Shown here in pieces: positions 1 to 5,675 of a stretch of DNA of 6,021 nt (positions are counted from its first letter, which is position 1; every line of letters begins with the position of its first letter). Under the pieces are notes generated by a model. It did no database searches. It saw only the letters and a program-made list of their open reading frames with translations, and was not told where the DNA came from. A program made the translations under genes and the position numbers. This DNA is from Lactobacillus mulieris (GTDB lineage Bacteria; Bacillota; Bacilli; Lactobacillales; Lactobacillaceae). Location: NCBI RefSeq assembly GCF_007095465.1, contig NZ_SDGL01000023.1, positions 1 through 6,021 of the forward strand, written 5' to 3'.

Positions 1-49
1 AACTCCTTTTTCTAATGTTTTAAGAAATAAATTTAAGGAATTATTCATC
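1..49 (-). CDS. Possible 5' end of a divergent gene, cut by window edge
   Basis: On the minus strand an ATG at 49-47 opens a frame that stays open to the left edge and reads MNNSLNLFLKTLEKGV. The composition looks like an ordinary amphipathic N-terminus, but 16 codons are too few to name a family. An in-frame TGA lies eight codons upstream, so this ATG is the first available start. Its ribosome binding site is poor: AAGG directly abuts the ATG. A good sigma-A-like promoter sits just upstream on the same strand (62-90), which is the main support for a real gene. If that promoter is used, the message would be almost leaderless. It would be transcribed away from the antiporter gene. The product is unknown. 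Confidence 0.35.
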
Positions 50-61
50 CTTACACAAACT

Positions 62-90
62 ATTTTACAGTCTCATAATTTGAAATGTAA
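62..90 (-). promoter_or_regulatory. Candidate sigma-A promoter for the divergent left-edge gene
   Basis: Read on the minus strand, TTACAT (plus positions 85-90) is followed after exactly 17 bp by TAAAAT (62-67). This matches 4/6 of the -35 and 5/6 of the -10 consensus. Transcription would start near 55, only about six bases before the ATG at 49. It lies back-to-back with the antiporter promoter at 118-146, so one regulator could act on both. Not verified; AT-rich DNA gives such matches fairly often. Confidence 0.4.
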
Positions 91-117
91 AAAGAATGAC
101 CTGTACTTTTTTATAAT

Positions 118-146
118 TTGACAAGCATTTCACAGACTTTTAGAAG
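118..146 (+). promoter_or_regulatory. Candidate sigma-A promoter of the antiporter gene
   Basis: A perfect -35 hexamer TTGACA (118-123) is followed by a 17 bp spacer and a weaker -10, TAGAAG (141-146, 4/6). The predicted start near 153 gives a leader of about 60 nt before the ATG at 215. A consensus TATAAT at 112-117 directly abuts the -35 but has no partner at a usable distance upstream, so it was not chosen. No leader hairpin or terminator that would suggest a riboswitch or attenuator is visible. Confidence 0.5.
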
Positions 147-199
147 AATACCTGCCAAGTATAAGTAAAGGGTGTAGATTATTTTTTGGGATTAATTTT

Positions 200-205
200 A
201 GGAAG
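200..205 (+). promoter_or_regulatory. Ribosome binding site that decides the antiporter start
   Basis: AGGAAG lies 3 nt before an ATG at 209 and 9 nt before a second in-frame ATG at 215. Three nucleotides is too tight for efficient initiation, so 215 is preferred; the two starts differ only by the residues Met-His. Confidence 0.6.
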
Positions 206-214
206 TGAATGCAT

Positions 215-1675
215 ATGAAACAAGAAGTTAAAAATAAAGTGGGTCTTGGGGGCTTGACTGGTTTAATTGTTGGAGGAACTATTGGTTCAGGAATTTTTGC
301 CTTGCCAGCCACATTGACTGCTGGAGCTAATCCAGAAGGAATTTTGATAGGTTGGACTATTGTGGCAATTGGGATGTTTTCTTTAGCTGGAGTATATCGT
401 AATTTAACCCTACAACAACCCAAAATTGATGACGGAATACATGGTTGTTCAAAGAATCTGTTCGGTGATATGGGCGGGTTTATCGCCAATTATGGGCATG
501 GAATTGGTGATGCAATTGGAAATGCATCGTATTTAACAGTTATTTTTTCAGCTCTGGGTGGTTTTAGTTTTTTGCAGATCTTTGGAAATGGTACTACATG
601 GCCATCAATTATTGGTGCCTCTATTTTACTTTGGATAGTTACTGGATTAGTGTTGAAAGGAATCAAAACTTCAACAGTTATGAATAATATAACGACTATC
701 GCCAAAGTTATTCCAATTGCAATGTTTATCATCTTAGCAATTCTCAACTTTTCGCCACATACTTTTCTAGCTCATTTTGCTTCAACTAATGTATTTGATG
801 TGGCAACTAATCATTGGATGCATGTATCGATTTTTGACCAGTCCAAGTCTGTTTTATTGTCAGCTATGTGGACATTAATTGGGATTGAATCAGGAACTAT
901 TTTTGCTACAAGAGCTAAGAAATTGAGTGATGTTGCAAAAGCTACTAATCTCGGTGCGATGTTTGTAATAGTTCTTTTAGTTGGTACTTCTGTTTTGTCA
1001 CTTGGTTTACTTGCGCCAAATCAAATTTCTAAACTTCACGATCCCTCTGTGGCTGGTTTAATGGAGAATATGGTAGGACCCTGGGGTGGCTGGTTGATTT
1101 ATATTTGCTTGATTGTTTCTGTAGTTGGTGCCTTAATTGCATGGGTAAACCTATGTAGTGAGCAACTAAGAGTTGCTGGACGTGGCGGTTCAGGCTCTAA
1201 GTGGTTAGCAGAACTTAATGAAGCGGAGGCTCCAAAAAATGCGTTATTAGTAACTACTGGCCTAACTCAGGTATTAATGATTATCGCAGGGCTGTATTCA
1301 GCTGGATATGCGGTTTTACTCAAGTTCTCAACTTCGATGGCTATTGTGCCTTACTTTTTTGCCAGTCTATATGCCTTAAAGAGCGTTATTTGTGGAATCG
1401 GTTTTAAAGATTTGCCAACTTATAAACGAATTACATCAGCTATTTATGCAGTATTAGCAACAGCATTTACCTTGTTTATGATTTTTGGAGCTGGTTTGCG
1501 CTATCTTTTACTTGGAGCAATTATTTGGATGACTGGTTTTGGCTTTTTCTATCAAGGTAAAAAAGAAAAAGGACAAAGGCTAAGTAAAGTGGAATGGTTA
1601 TGGTGGGGCGTTATAGCTGTTATGGCTCTAGCCGGTATTTTAGGACTTTTAACTGGAACATTGCAAATTAAATAA
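215..1675 (+). CDS. APC-superfamily amino-acid antiporter, basic amino acid/polyamine (ArcD-like) group
   Basis: This 486-residue integral membrane protein probably exchanges or imports an amino acid across the cytoplasmic membrane. Helix 1 carries the APC signature GSGIFALP (residues 24-31). The sixth hydrophobic segment carries GIESG (223-227) followed by RAKKLSDVAKAT (233-244), the pattern typical of arginine/ornithine-type antiporters. By eye there are 12-13 helices, near residues 11-31, 41-61, 88-120, 131-149, 161-180, 212-232, 246-268, 291-316, 345-365, 369-395, 406-427, 429-447 and 461-483. The length is normal for the family (about 460-500). The loop after helix 2 (LQQPKIDDGIHG) follows the family's 'KPELDaGIYaY' pattern but with unusual residues, so the substrate is uncertain. 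No arginine deiminase or amino-acid decarboxylase gene is next to it. The gene stands alone between its own promoter and a strong terminator. The family call is firm; arginine/ornithine specificity is not shown. Confidence 0.88.
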   Translation: MKQEVKNKVGLGGLTGLIVGGTIGSGIFALPATLTAGANPEGILIGWTIVAIGMFSLAGVYRNLTLQQPKIDDGIHGCSKNLFGDMGGFIANYGHGIGDAIGNASYLTVIFSALGGFSFLQIFGNGTTWPSIIGASILLWIVTGLVLKGIKTSTVMNNITTIAKVIPIAMFIILAILNFSPHTFLAHFASTNVFDVATNHWMHVSIFDQSKSVLLSAMWTLIGIESGTIFATRAKKLSDVAKATNLGAMFVIVLLVGTSVLSLGLLAPNQISKLHDPSVAGLMENMVGPWGGWLIYICLIVSVVGALIAWVNLCSEQLRVAGRGGSGSKWLAELNEAEAPKNALLVTTGLTQVLMIIAGLYSAGYAVLLKFSTSMAIVPYFFASLYALKSVICGIGFKDLPTYKRITSAIYAVLATAFTLFMIFGAGLRYLLLGAIIWMTGFGFFYQGKKEKGQRLSKVEWLWWGVIAVMALAGILGLLTGTLQIK

Positions 1676-1691
1676 AGTACTTCGTAGTTGT

Positions 1692-1727
1692 AAAAAACTC
1701 TGCTAGACTATCTAGGAGAGTTTTTTT
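1692..1727 (+). terminator. Rho-independent terminator after the antiporter gene
   Basis: A 16-bp stem with a single G-G mismatch (left arm 1692-1707, right arm 1711-1726) encloses a CTA loop and ends in a run of seven T. The left arm begins with six A, so the structure could also terminate minus-strand transcription. It starts 16 bp after the antiporter stop codon. Confidence 0.9.
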
Positions 1728-1752
1728 ATTTCCTGGGAAATGGTAAAAGCAA

Positions 1753-1781
1753 CTGAAAGTGGCGTGAATGTATACCATAAT
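1753..1781 (+). promoter_or_regulatory. Candidate upstream promoter of the XRE regulator gene
   Basis: CTGAAA (1753-1758) and CATAAT (1776-1781) are separated by 17 bp and match 4/6 and 5/6 of consensus. Transcription would start near 1788, exactly where the TGCGCAA repeats begin. A second -10 (TATAAT, 1808-1813) lies downstream but lacks a good -35, so this may be the principal promoter, or the two may both be used. Confidence 0.4.
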
Positions 1782-1813
1782 TGGTGGTGCGCAACTACCA
1801 TGCGCAATATAAT
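1782..1813 (+). promoter_or_regulatory. Operator-like repeats and consensus -10 before the XRE gene
   Basis: The heptamer TGCGCAA occurs twice (1788-1794 and 1801-1807), 13 bp apart start to start; its TGCGCA core is itself palindromic. Overlapping this is a dyad with arms TGGTGGT (1782-1788) and ACTACCA (1794-1800), complementary except at one pair. A perfect TATAAT (1808-1813) abuts the second heptamer. XRE-family regulators often control their own gene through such symmetric sites, so this is the natural candidate binding site for the regulator encoded at 1842. The repeats are seen; the binding is inferred. Confidence 0.45.
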
Positions 1814-1841
1814 TTAGATATTAAATGACGGAGGAAAAATC

Positions 1842-2258
1842 ATGGATCAAATTAATGAGCGTCTTAAAGAGATGCGACTTAATGCTGGTATGTCTCAAGA
1901 AGAACTTGCTAGCAAACTAAATGTATCACGTCAATCAGTATCTAAATGGGAAACTGGTGATTCATTACCAGATATTTTAAAGTTAAAGCAATTGAGTCAG
2001 CTTTATGATGTTTCAATTGATTATATTGTTGGTAATAAAAATTTTGATAAAAAAGAAGAAACACAGGAAACAAGTAAGCAAAATCTATTGAAAAAACAGA
2101 GAGCTAAGCGTGCTTTAAAGGGTATTTTATGGGGAACTGCATCTATGCTTGCAGCATTTGGAATGGAAGTTTTAAAGCAGGATAGTTGGGTAATAGCTAT
2201 TTTTGCAGCTGTACCTCTACATTTCTTGATTAATTATTATATTGATAATAAAGGATAG
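1842..2258 (+). CDS. Membrane-anchored XRE-family HTH transcriptional regulator
   Basis: The 138-residue protein has a Cro/C1-type helix-turn-helix at about residues 6-61. MSQEELASKL (17-26) forms the first helix of the HTH, and VSRQSVSKWETG (28-39) forms the recognition helix and the conserved Trp-Glu turn. LPDILKLKQLSQLYDVSIDYI (42-62) completes the five-helix fold. A charged Lys/Glu/Gln-rich linker (about 65-91) leads to two hydrophobic segments (about 92-110 and 115-134), so the DNA-binding domain probably hangs on the inner face of the membrane. The start is secure: GGAGG ends 7 nt before the ATG. It is a single-gene unit with operator-like repeats upstream and a terminator downstream. 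Target genes are unknown: its own promoter is the first guess, and the flanking antiporter and nitroreductase are possible. Neighbouring membrane stress or an amphipathic compound could be the signal, but nothing in the sequence shows this. Confidence 0.9.
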   Translation: MDQINERLKEMRLNAGMSQEELASKLNVSRQSVSKWETGDSLPDILKLKQLSQLYDVSIDYIVGNKNFDKKEETQETSKQNLLKKQRAKRALKGILWGTASMLAAFGMEVLKQDSWVIAIFAAVPLHFLINYYIDNKG

Positions 2259-2285
2259 AAGAACTCAAAATTGAGTTCTTTTTTT
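2259..2285 (+). terminator. Rho-independent terminator after the XRE gene
   Basis: A perfect inverted repeat AAGAACTCAA (2259-2268) / TTGAGTTCTT (2271-2280) is followed by T through 2285. The two-base centre means the innermost pairs must open to form a loop, leaving about eight stable pairs. It starts immediately after the TAG stop at 2256-2258. Confidence 0.85.
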
Positions 2286-2299
2286 ATTGAGTTTATAAC
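2271..2299 (+). promoter_or_regulatory. Candidate nitroreductase promoter overlapping the terminator
   Basis: TTGAGT (2271-2276, 4/6) lies in the right arm of the preceding terminator and is followed after 17 bp by TATAAC (2294-2299, 5/6). Transcription would begin near 2306, leaving a leader of about 27 nt before the ATG at 2333. A TATAAG at 2306-2311 was considered, but its nearest -35-like hexamer is only 13 bp away. Confidence 0.4.
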
Positions 2300-2332
2300 T
2301 ATAAGTATAAGTGAATTAGAAAGGAGAATATT

Positions 2333-2998
2333 ATGACATCAAAGTCCAACCTAATAGAAGCAATTAATTTAAGACATACTGTGCGTAGATATAAGCCGAC
2401 AGAAATTGATTTTGATAATCGAAAGTTTATTTTAGAAAGAGTTAATAAACTGAACAGTAGTTATAATTTGATGATGAGAGCAGTTTTTGACGATGATTCA
2501 GCTTTATCACTTCTTGGTAAATTTGTTTTAAGCAAAAATGCTCGAAATTTTATTGTCCTGGCTGGAAAAGATAATCAGCAAGAGCAATTAGGTTATTGTG
2601 CAGCAGATTTAATGTTATATATCCAAACTCTTGGCTTAAATAGCTGGTTTGTTGGTGGAACTTATAATCGCCAAAAATTAGAAAATAAGTATCATGAACC
2701 TGTCTGGGGAATAGTTGTCTTGGGGTATGGTCTAGATAGTGGCAAAAAACATGCCTGCAAAAGTTTGAATCAAGTTAGTGTAAGTGATAATGATGTGGAG
2801 TGGTACAAAAAAGGTGTGGTTGCCGCTTTAAAAGCACCAACTGCACTTAATAAACAGAACTTTAAATTTATTTTAGCTAATGGAGTAGTTGAGTTAGAAG
2901 TTAAGGAAAGTTCATATGCCAAGCTAGAACTAGGAATTTTACGTTACTTTTTTGAACTTGCAAGTGGGAAAAAGATAGAGAAAAAAATAATTGTCTAA
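2333..2998 (+). CDS. Nitroreductase-like flavoprotein (TM1586 type)
   Basis: This 221-residue soluble protein resembles FMN-dependent nitroreductases, which reduce nitro compounds, quinones or related electrophiles with NAD(P)H. The N-terminus IEAINLRHTVRRY (8-20) matches the family opening 'aI..RrSvRky', whose arginines contact the FMN phosphate. GYCAADLMLYIQTLGLNSWFVGG (from residue 87) matches the helix and turn before the flavin site. APTALNKQNFKF (168-179) is the 'APSa.N.QpW' motif, here in the second half of the chain, and LELGILRYFFELA (198-210) follows it. That order is typical of the TM1586-like subgroup, in which the two halves are joined in one chain. The start has AAGGAG 6 nt before the ATG. 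No terminator separates it from the UvrA-like gene 82 bp downstream. The real substrate is unknown. Confidence 0.8.
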   Translation: MTSKSNLIEAINLRHTVRRYKPTEIDFDNRKFILERVNKLNSSYNLMMRAVFDDDSALSLLGKFVLSKNARNFIVLAGKDNQQEQLGYCAADLMLYIQTLGLNSWFVGGTYNRQKLENKYHEPVWGIVVLGYGLDSGKKHACKSLNQVSVSDNDVEWYKKGVVAALKAPTALNKQNFKFILANGVVELEVKESSYAKLELGILRYFFELASGKKIEKKIIV

Positions 2999-3041
2999 GA
3001 TGATAGTGTATATAGTAAAAAAAGAAAGACTCTTGAAGTTA

Positions 3042-3047
3042 TATAAT
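3042..3047 (+). promoter_or_regulatory. Possible -10 element before the UvrA-like gene
   Basis: A perfect TATAAT lies 33 bp before the ATG at 3081, but the hexamer at the right distance upstream (AAAAAG, 3019-3024) is not a recognisable -35 and there is no TGn extension. It may be a weak or activated promoter, or the gene may depend on read-through from the nitroreductase gene. Confidence 0.3.
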
Positions 3048-3065
3048 ATAAATAGTTTTTTATAA

Positions 3066-3071
3066 AAAGAG
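3066..3071 (+). promoter_or_regulatory. Weak ribosome binding site that decides the UvrA-like start
   Basis: AAAGAG lies 9 nt before the ATG at 3081. An in-frame TTG at 3072 would directly abut this site and so cannot be the start. The site is weaker than those of the neighbouring genes, suggesting modest translation. Confidence 0.5.
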
Positions 3072-3080
3072 TTGAAAATA

Positions 3081-5600
3081 ATGAATGAGAATACAACTGT
3101 TGGACCGCAAGCTATTGAAGTGCGTGGTGCAAATATTAATAATTTGCAAAATATTGATATTGATATCCCATTACATAAATTTGTAGCAATTACTGGACCT
3201 TCTGGTGCCGGTAAAAGTTCACTAGCCATGGGTATTCTTTACGCTGAAGGCTCTCGTCGGTATCTTGAGGCGTTGTCGACCTACACTAGAAGGCGAATTA
3301 CACAAGCTAAACAAGTAGGAGTTAAAGAAATTAAACATATTCCTTCTGCGATTGCGTTAAGACAACGGCCCTCAATTCCTAGTGAACGTTCAACAGTGGG
3401 CTCAATGACTGAAATTTATAATGTAATTCGTTTGATATTTTCTCGTCTTGGAAGTCCGGTTTGTCCCAATGGCCATAGAATTGCTCCAAGTTTGTCAATT
3501 TCCCAGGCAATGGATAATTCTGGTGAAAAAATGGGAAAAATCAATTGCCCGACTTGTGGAGTAGAATTTAGTGCTAAATCAGCAGAAGATTTCGCTTATA
3601 ATTCTGCTGGTGCTTGTCCAAAATGTCATGGAACTGGACAAGTTCAAACTTTAGATCCTGAAAAAATTATTCCAGATGATAATAAGTCAATTAATGAAGG
3701 TGCAGTAGCTTCTTGGCGGTTGCCAGGACGCAATTTTATGAATACTGTTGCGGCTACTTTGGGTGTACGTTTAGATGTACCATTTAAGGATTTGACGCCA
3801 AAAGAAAAAAATATTGTTTTATACGGTAAAAAGAAAAAATATGCAGTTGATTTTCACACCTCAACAGGTCGTGTTTATAGTACTGATGGTACACTTTATG
3901 AAAATGCTTATGAAGCTGTTTATGCGTCACTTAAAACTGCTAAAACTGAACGAAGTTTAGTAAGGATTAATAAGTTCTTTAAGTTTTCAACTTGTCCGCT
4001 TTGTCATGGAAATCGATTAAATCCAGAGTTATTGAAACAAATAGTTGCTGGAAAAAATATTGCTCAAGTTGCTAATTTAACTTTGGGAGAATTGTCTAAA
4101 TTTGAAAAAAAGACCTTAAATTGGCTTCCAGATAATGTGCAAGCTATGGCAAAAGTTATTTTTAAAGATTTAGATGATAATCTAGCTCCCTTGCTTGATT
4201 TAGGCTTAGATTATTTAACTTTAGCACGTAGTGGAAATACCCTCTCAACTGGCGAATTACAAAGAATCCAGTTAGCTCGGACTTTAAGAACTGAAACGAC
4301 GGGGGTTTTATACGTTTTAGATGAACCAACTATTGGATTACATCCTGATAATGTTGCTGGTTTGATTAAAATTTTGCGTCGTTTAATTTCCCAAGGGAAT
4401 TCATTAGTAGTTGTTGATCACGAGGTTAGTGTAATTGAAGCAGCAGATTGGGTAATTGAAATTGGCCCTCAAGCTGGAGAAAAAGGTGGGAAAGTTGTTG
4501 CCCAAGGCAAACCAGGTGAGTTAATAAATAATCCTAAGTCAATGATTGGAAAATATTTAGCTGGTAATGCCAAAATTACTAACTTAAAAAAGCAAAGTGT
4601 AAACTTGGCACACGCAACTCAACTAAGTGTAAGTAATTATTTTAATTTGCATGATATTACGATTGCAGTTCCTGATGAAAAATTAACTGCAATTACTGGT
4701 TTCTCAGGTGCTGGAAAGACAAGTCTGATTTTAGATAGTTTAGTACCAGCTATAAAAAATCCTCAACATTTACCTGCTCAGGTAACTAATATAACAACTT
4801 CTATTAAAACAGTAGTCAGTGTGGATGCTAAACCAGTTGGTAAAAATACTCGTTCTTGTGTTGCTACATATACTTCAATTATGGATAGCTTACGGCGTTT
4901 ATTTGCCAGCTTGCCAGCCTCTAAAGCTGAAAATTTAAAAATGTCGGCTTTTTCGTACAATAATAAACAAGGGGCCTGTCCTACTTGCCAAGGATTAGGA
5001 AGTATTTCACTTGATTTGCAATATTTACCTGATATGGAGCAGGTATGTCCCACTTGTCATGGCCGACGTTTCGCTTCAAAAATTTTAAAAATTAAATGGC
5101 ATAATTATTCAATTGCCGATATCCTCGAACTATCTGTAAATGATGCTATTAGTATTTTTGCACAAGAAAAAAAGATTTTACGAGAATTGGATTTGTTAAA
5201 ACAAGTTGGATTGGGCTATTTACATTTAGGAGAAAGCACACCTGAATTATCCGGTGGTGAAGCACAACGATTGAAGTTAACTAAGCATTTACTAAAATCA
5301 TGCAAGCAAACTTTATTTGTCTTTGATGAGCCTTCAATAGGCCTTCACCCTAGTGATGTTCAGATTTTATTAAAAGTGCTGCGTCATCTACAAGCTAAAG
5401 GTGCAACTATTATTATCATTACTCATGATTTAGATATTATGACTAATTGTGATTATTTGATTGATTTAGGACCGAAAGGTGGCATAAATGGTGGACAAGT
5501 AATGGCTACAGGTAATCCATTTGCCTTAGTTAATAGCCAGAAAAACAGCTTGACCTTACAGTATTTGCGACAACATTTCGTTAACTACCATCTAATCTGA
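3081..5600 (+). CDS. UvrA paralogue lacking the UvrB-binding domain (class II, UvrA2/DrrC-like ABC ATPase)
   Basis: This 839-residue cytosolic protein has the two interleaved ABC ATPase modules of UvrA, the damage-sensing subunit of nucleotide excision repair. Module 1 has Walker A GPSGAGKSS (39-47), signature LSTGELQRI (388-396), Walker B VLDEP (412-416) and H447. Module 2 has Walker A GFSGAGKTS (540-548), signature LSGGEAQRL (723-731), Walker B FVFDEP (746-751) and H782. Zinc-finger cysteines are intact: C156/C159/C179/C182 in the first half and C633/C636/C656/C659 in the second; C305/C308 and C128/H132 may form a third site. Canonical UvrA is about 940-950 residues and has an insertion of roughly 100 residues, the UvrB-binding domain, just before the first zinc module. 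Here only about 25 residues separate C128 from C156, so that domain is missing. This defines the UvrA2/DrrC-like class, known in some cases to give tolerance to DNA-damaging drugs, and argues against the main uvrA gene. The first signature has Thr where UvrA has Gly (residue 390). Confidence 0.92.
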   Translation: MNENTTVGPQAIEVRGANINNLQNIDIDIPLHKFVAITGPSGAGKSSLAMGILYAEGSRRYLEALSTYTRRRITQAKQVGVKEIKHIPSAIALRQRPSIPSERSTVGSMTEIYNVIRLIFSRLGSPVCPNGHRIAPSLSISQAMDNSGEKMGKINCPTCGVEFSAKSAEDFAYNSAGACPKCHGTGQVQTLDPEKIIPDDNKSINEGAVASWRLPGRNFMNTVAATLGVRLDVPFKDLTPKEKNIVLYGKKKKYAVDFHTSTGRVYSTDGTLYENAYEAVYASLKTAKTERSLVRINKFFKFSTCPLCHGNRLNPELLKQIVAGKNIAQVANLTLGELSKFEKKTLNWLPDNVQAMAKVIFKDLDDNLAPLLDLGLDYLTLARSGNTLSTGELQRIQLARTLRTETTGVLYVLDEPTIGLHPDNVAGLIKILRRLISQGNSLVVVDHEVSVIEAADWVIEIGPQAGEKGGKVVAQGKPGELINNPKSMIGKYLAGNAKITNLKKQSVNLAHATQLSVSNYFNLHDITIAVPDEKLTAITGFSGAGKTSLILDSLVPAIKNPQHLPAQVTNITTSIKTVVSVDAKPVGKNTRSCVATYTSIMDSLRRLFASLPASKAENLKMSAFSYNNKQGACPTCQGLGSISLDLQYLPDMEQVCPTCHGRRFASKILKIKWHNYSIADILELSVNDAISIFAQEKKILRELDLLKQVGLGYLHLGESTPELSGGEAQRLKLTKHLLKSCKQTLFVFDEPSIGLHPSDVQILLKVLRHLQAKGATIIIITHDLDIMTNCDYLIDLGPKGGINGGQVMATGNPFALVNSQKNSLTLQYLRQHFVNYHLI

Positions 5601-5609
5601 GTGTCTAAA

Positions 5610-5638
5610 CTGAAATATTAAGCTCTATTTGCTATAAT
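5610..5638 (+). promoter_or_regulatory. Extended -10 promoter inside the terminator loop
   Basis: TATAAT (5633-5638) is preceded by TG plus one base (5630-5632), a perfect extended -10. CTGAAA (5610-5615) lies 17 bp upstream as a 4/6 match to the -35. The predicted start, near 5645, is inside the right arm of the surrounding hairpin, so the new RNA lacks the left arm and cannot form the terminator. It would drive the small membrane-protein gene with a leader of about 30 nt. Confidence 0.6.
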
Positions 5639-5659
5639 TCAGGCAAGTAGAGCTTTTTT
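5620..5659 (+). terminator. Rho-independent terminator after the UvrA-like gene
   Basis: A 13-bp stem with one G-U wobble (left arm 5620-5632, right arm 5643-5655) encloses a 10-nt loop and is followed by T through 5659. It starts 19 bp after the stop codon. The loop contains the TATAAT of the next gene's promoter. Confidence 0.85.
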
Positions 5660-5663
5660 ATAT

Positions 5664-5668
5664 GGAGG
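5664..5668 (+). promoter_or_regulatory. Ribosome binding site of the small membrane-protein gene
   Basis: GGAGG is followed by two consecutive in-frame ATG codons, 4 nt (5673) and 7 nt (5676) away. The second has the more usual spacing and is taken as the start, though both may be used; the difference is one methionine. Confidence 0.6.
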
Positions 5669-5675
5669 AATAATG

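Noticed and set aside
112..117. TATAAT as -10 of the antiporter promoter
   Set aside because: No -35-like hexamer lies 16-18 bp upstream (TTGAAA at 80-85 is 26 bp away), and a TTGACA with a 17-bp-spaced -10 lies just downstream.
130..489. Minus-strand 119-codon open frame
   Set aside because: It lies antisense to the antiporter gene, has a Pro/Ile-rich composition typical of reverse-strand reading of membrane-protein codons, and shows no ribosome binding site or family motif.
490..747. Minus-strand 85-codon open frame
   Set aside because: It lies wholly inside the antiporter gene in antisense; its hydrophobicity simply mirrors the membrane helices on the plus strand.
3072..3074. TTG as start of the UvrA-like gene
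   Set aside because: It abuts the only Shine-Dalgarno-like sequence (3066-3071), leaving no spacing; the ATG at 3081 is correctly placed.
2939..3229. Minus-strand 96-codon open frame
   Set aside because: It spans the end of the nitroreductase gene, the intergenic gap and the Walker A region of the UvrA-like gene in antisense; both overlapped genes are well supported.
4778..5053. Minus-strand 91-codon open frame
   Set aside because: It is antisense to the conserved second half of the UvrA-like gene, including its zinc-finger region.
3081..5600. Main uvrA of the excision-repair system
   Set aside because: The protein is about 100 residues shorter than canonical UvrA exactly where the UvrB-binding domain should be, and no uvrB is adjacent.
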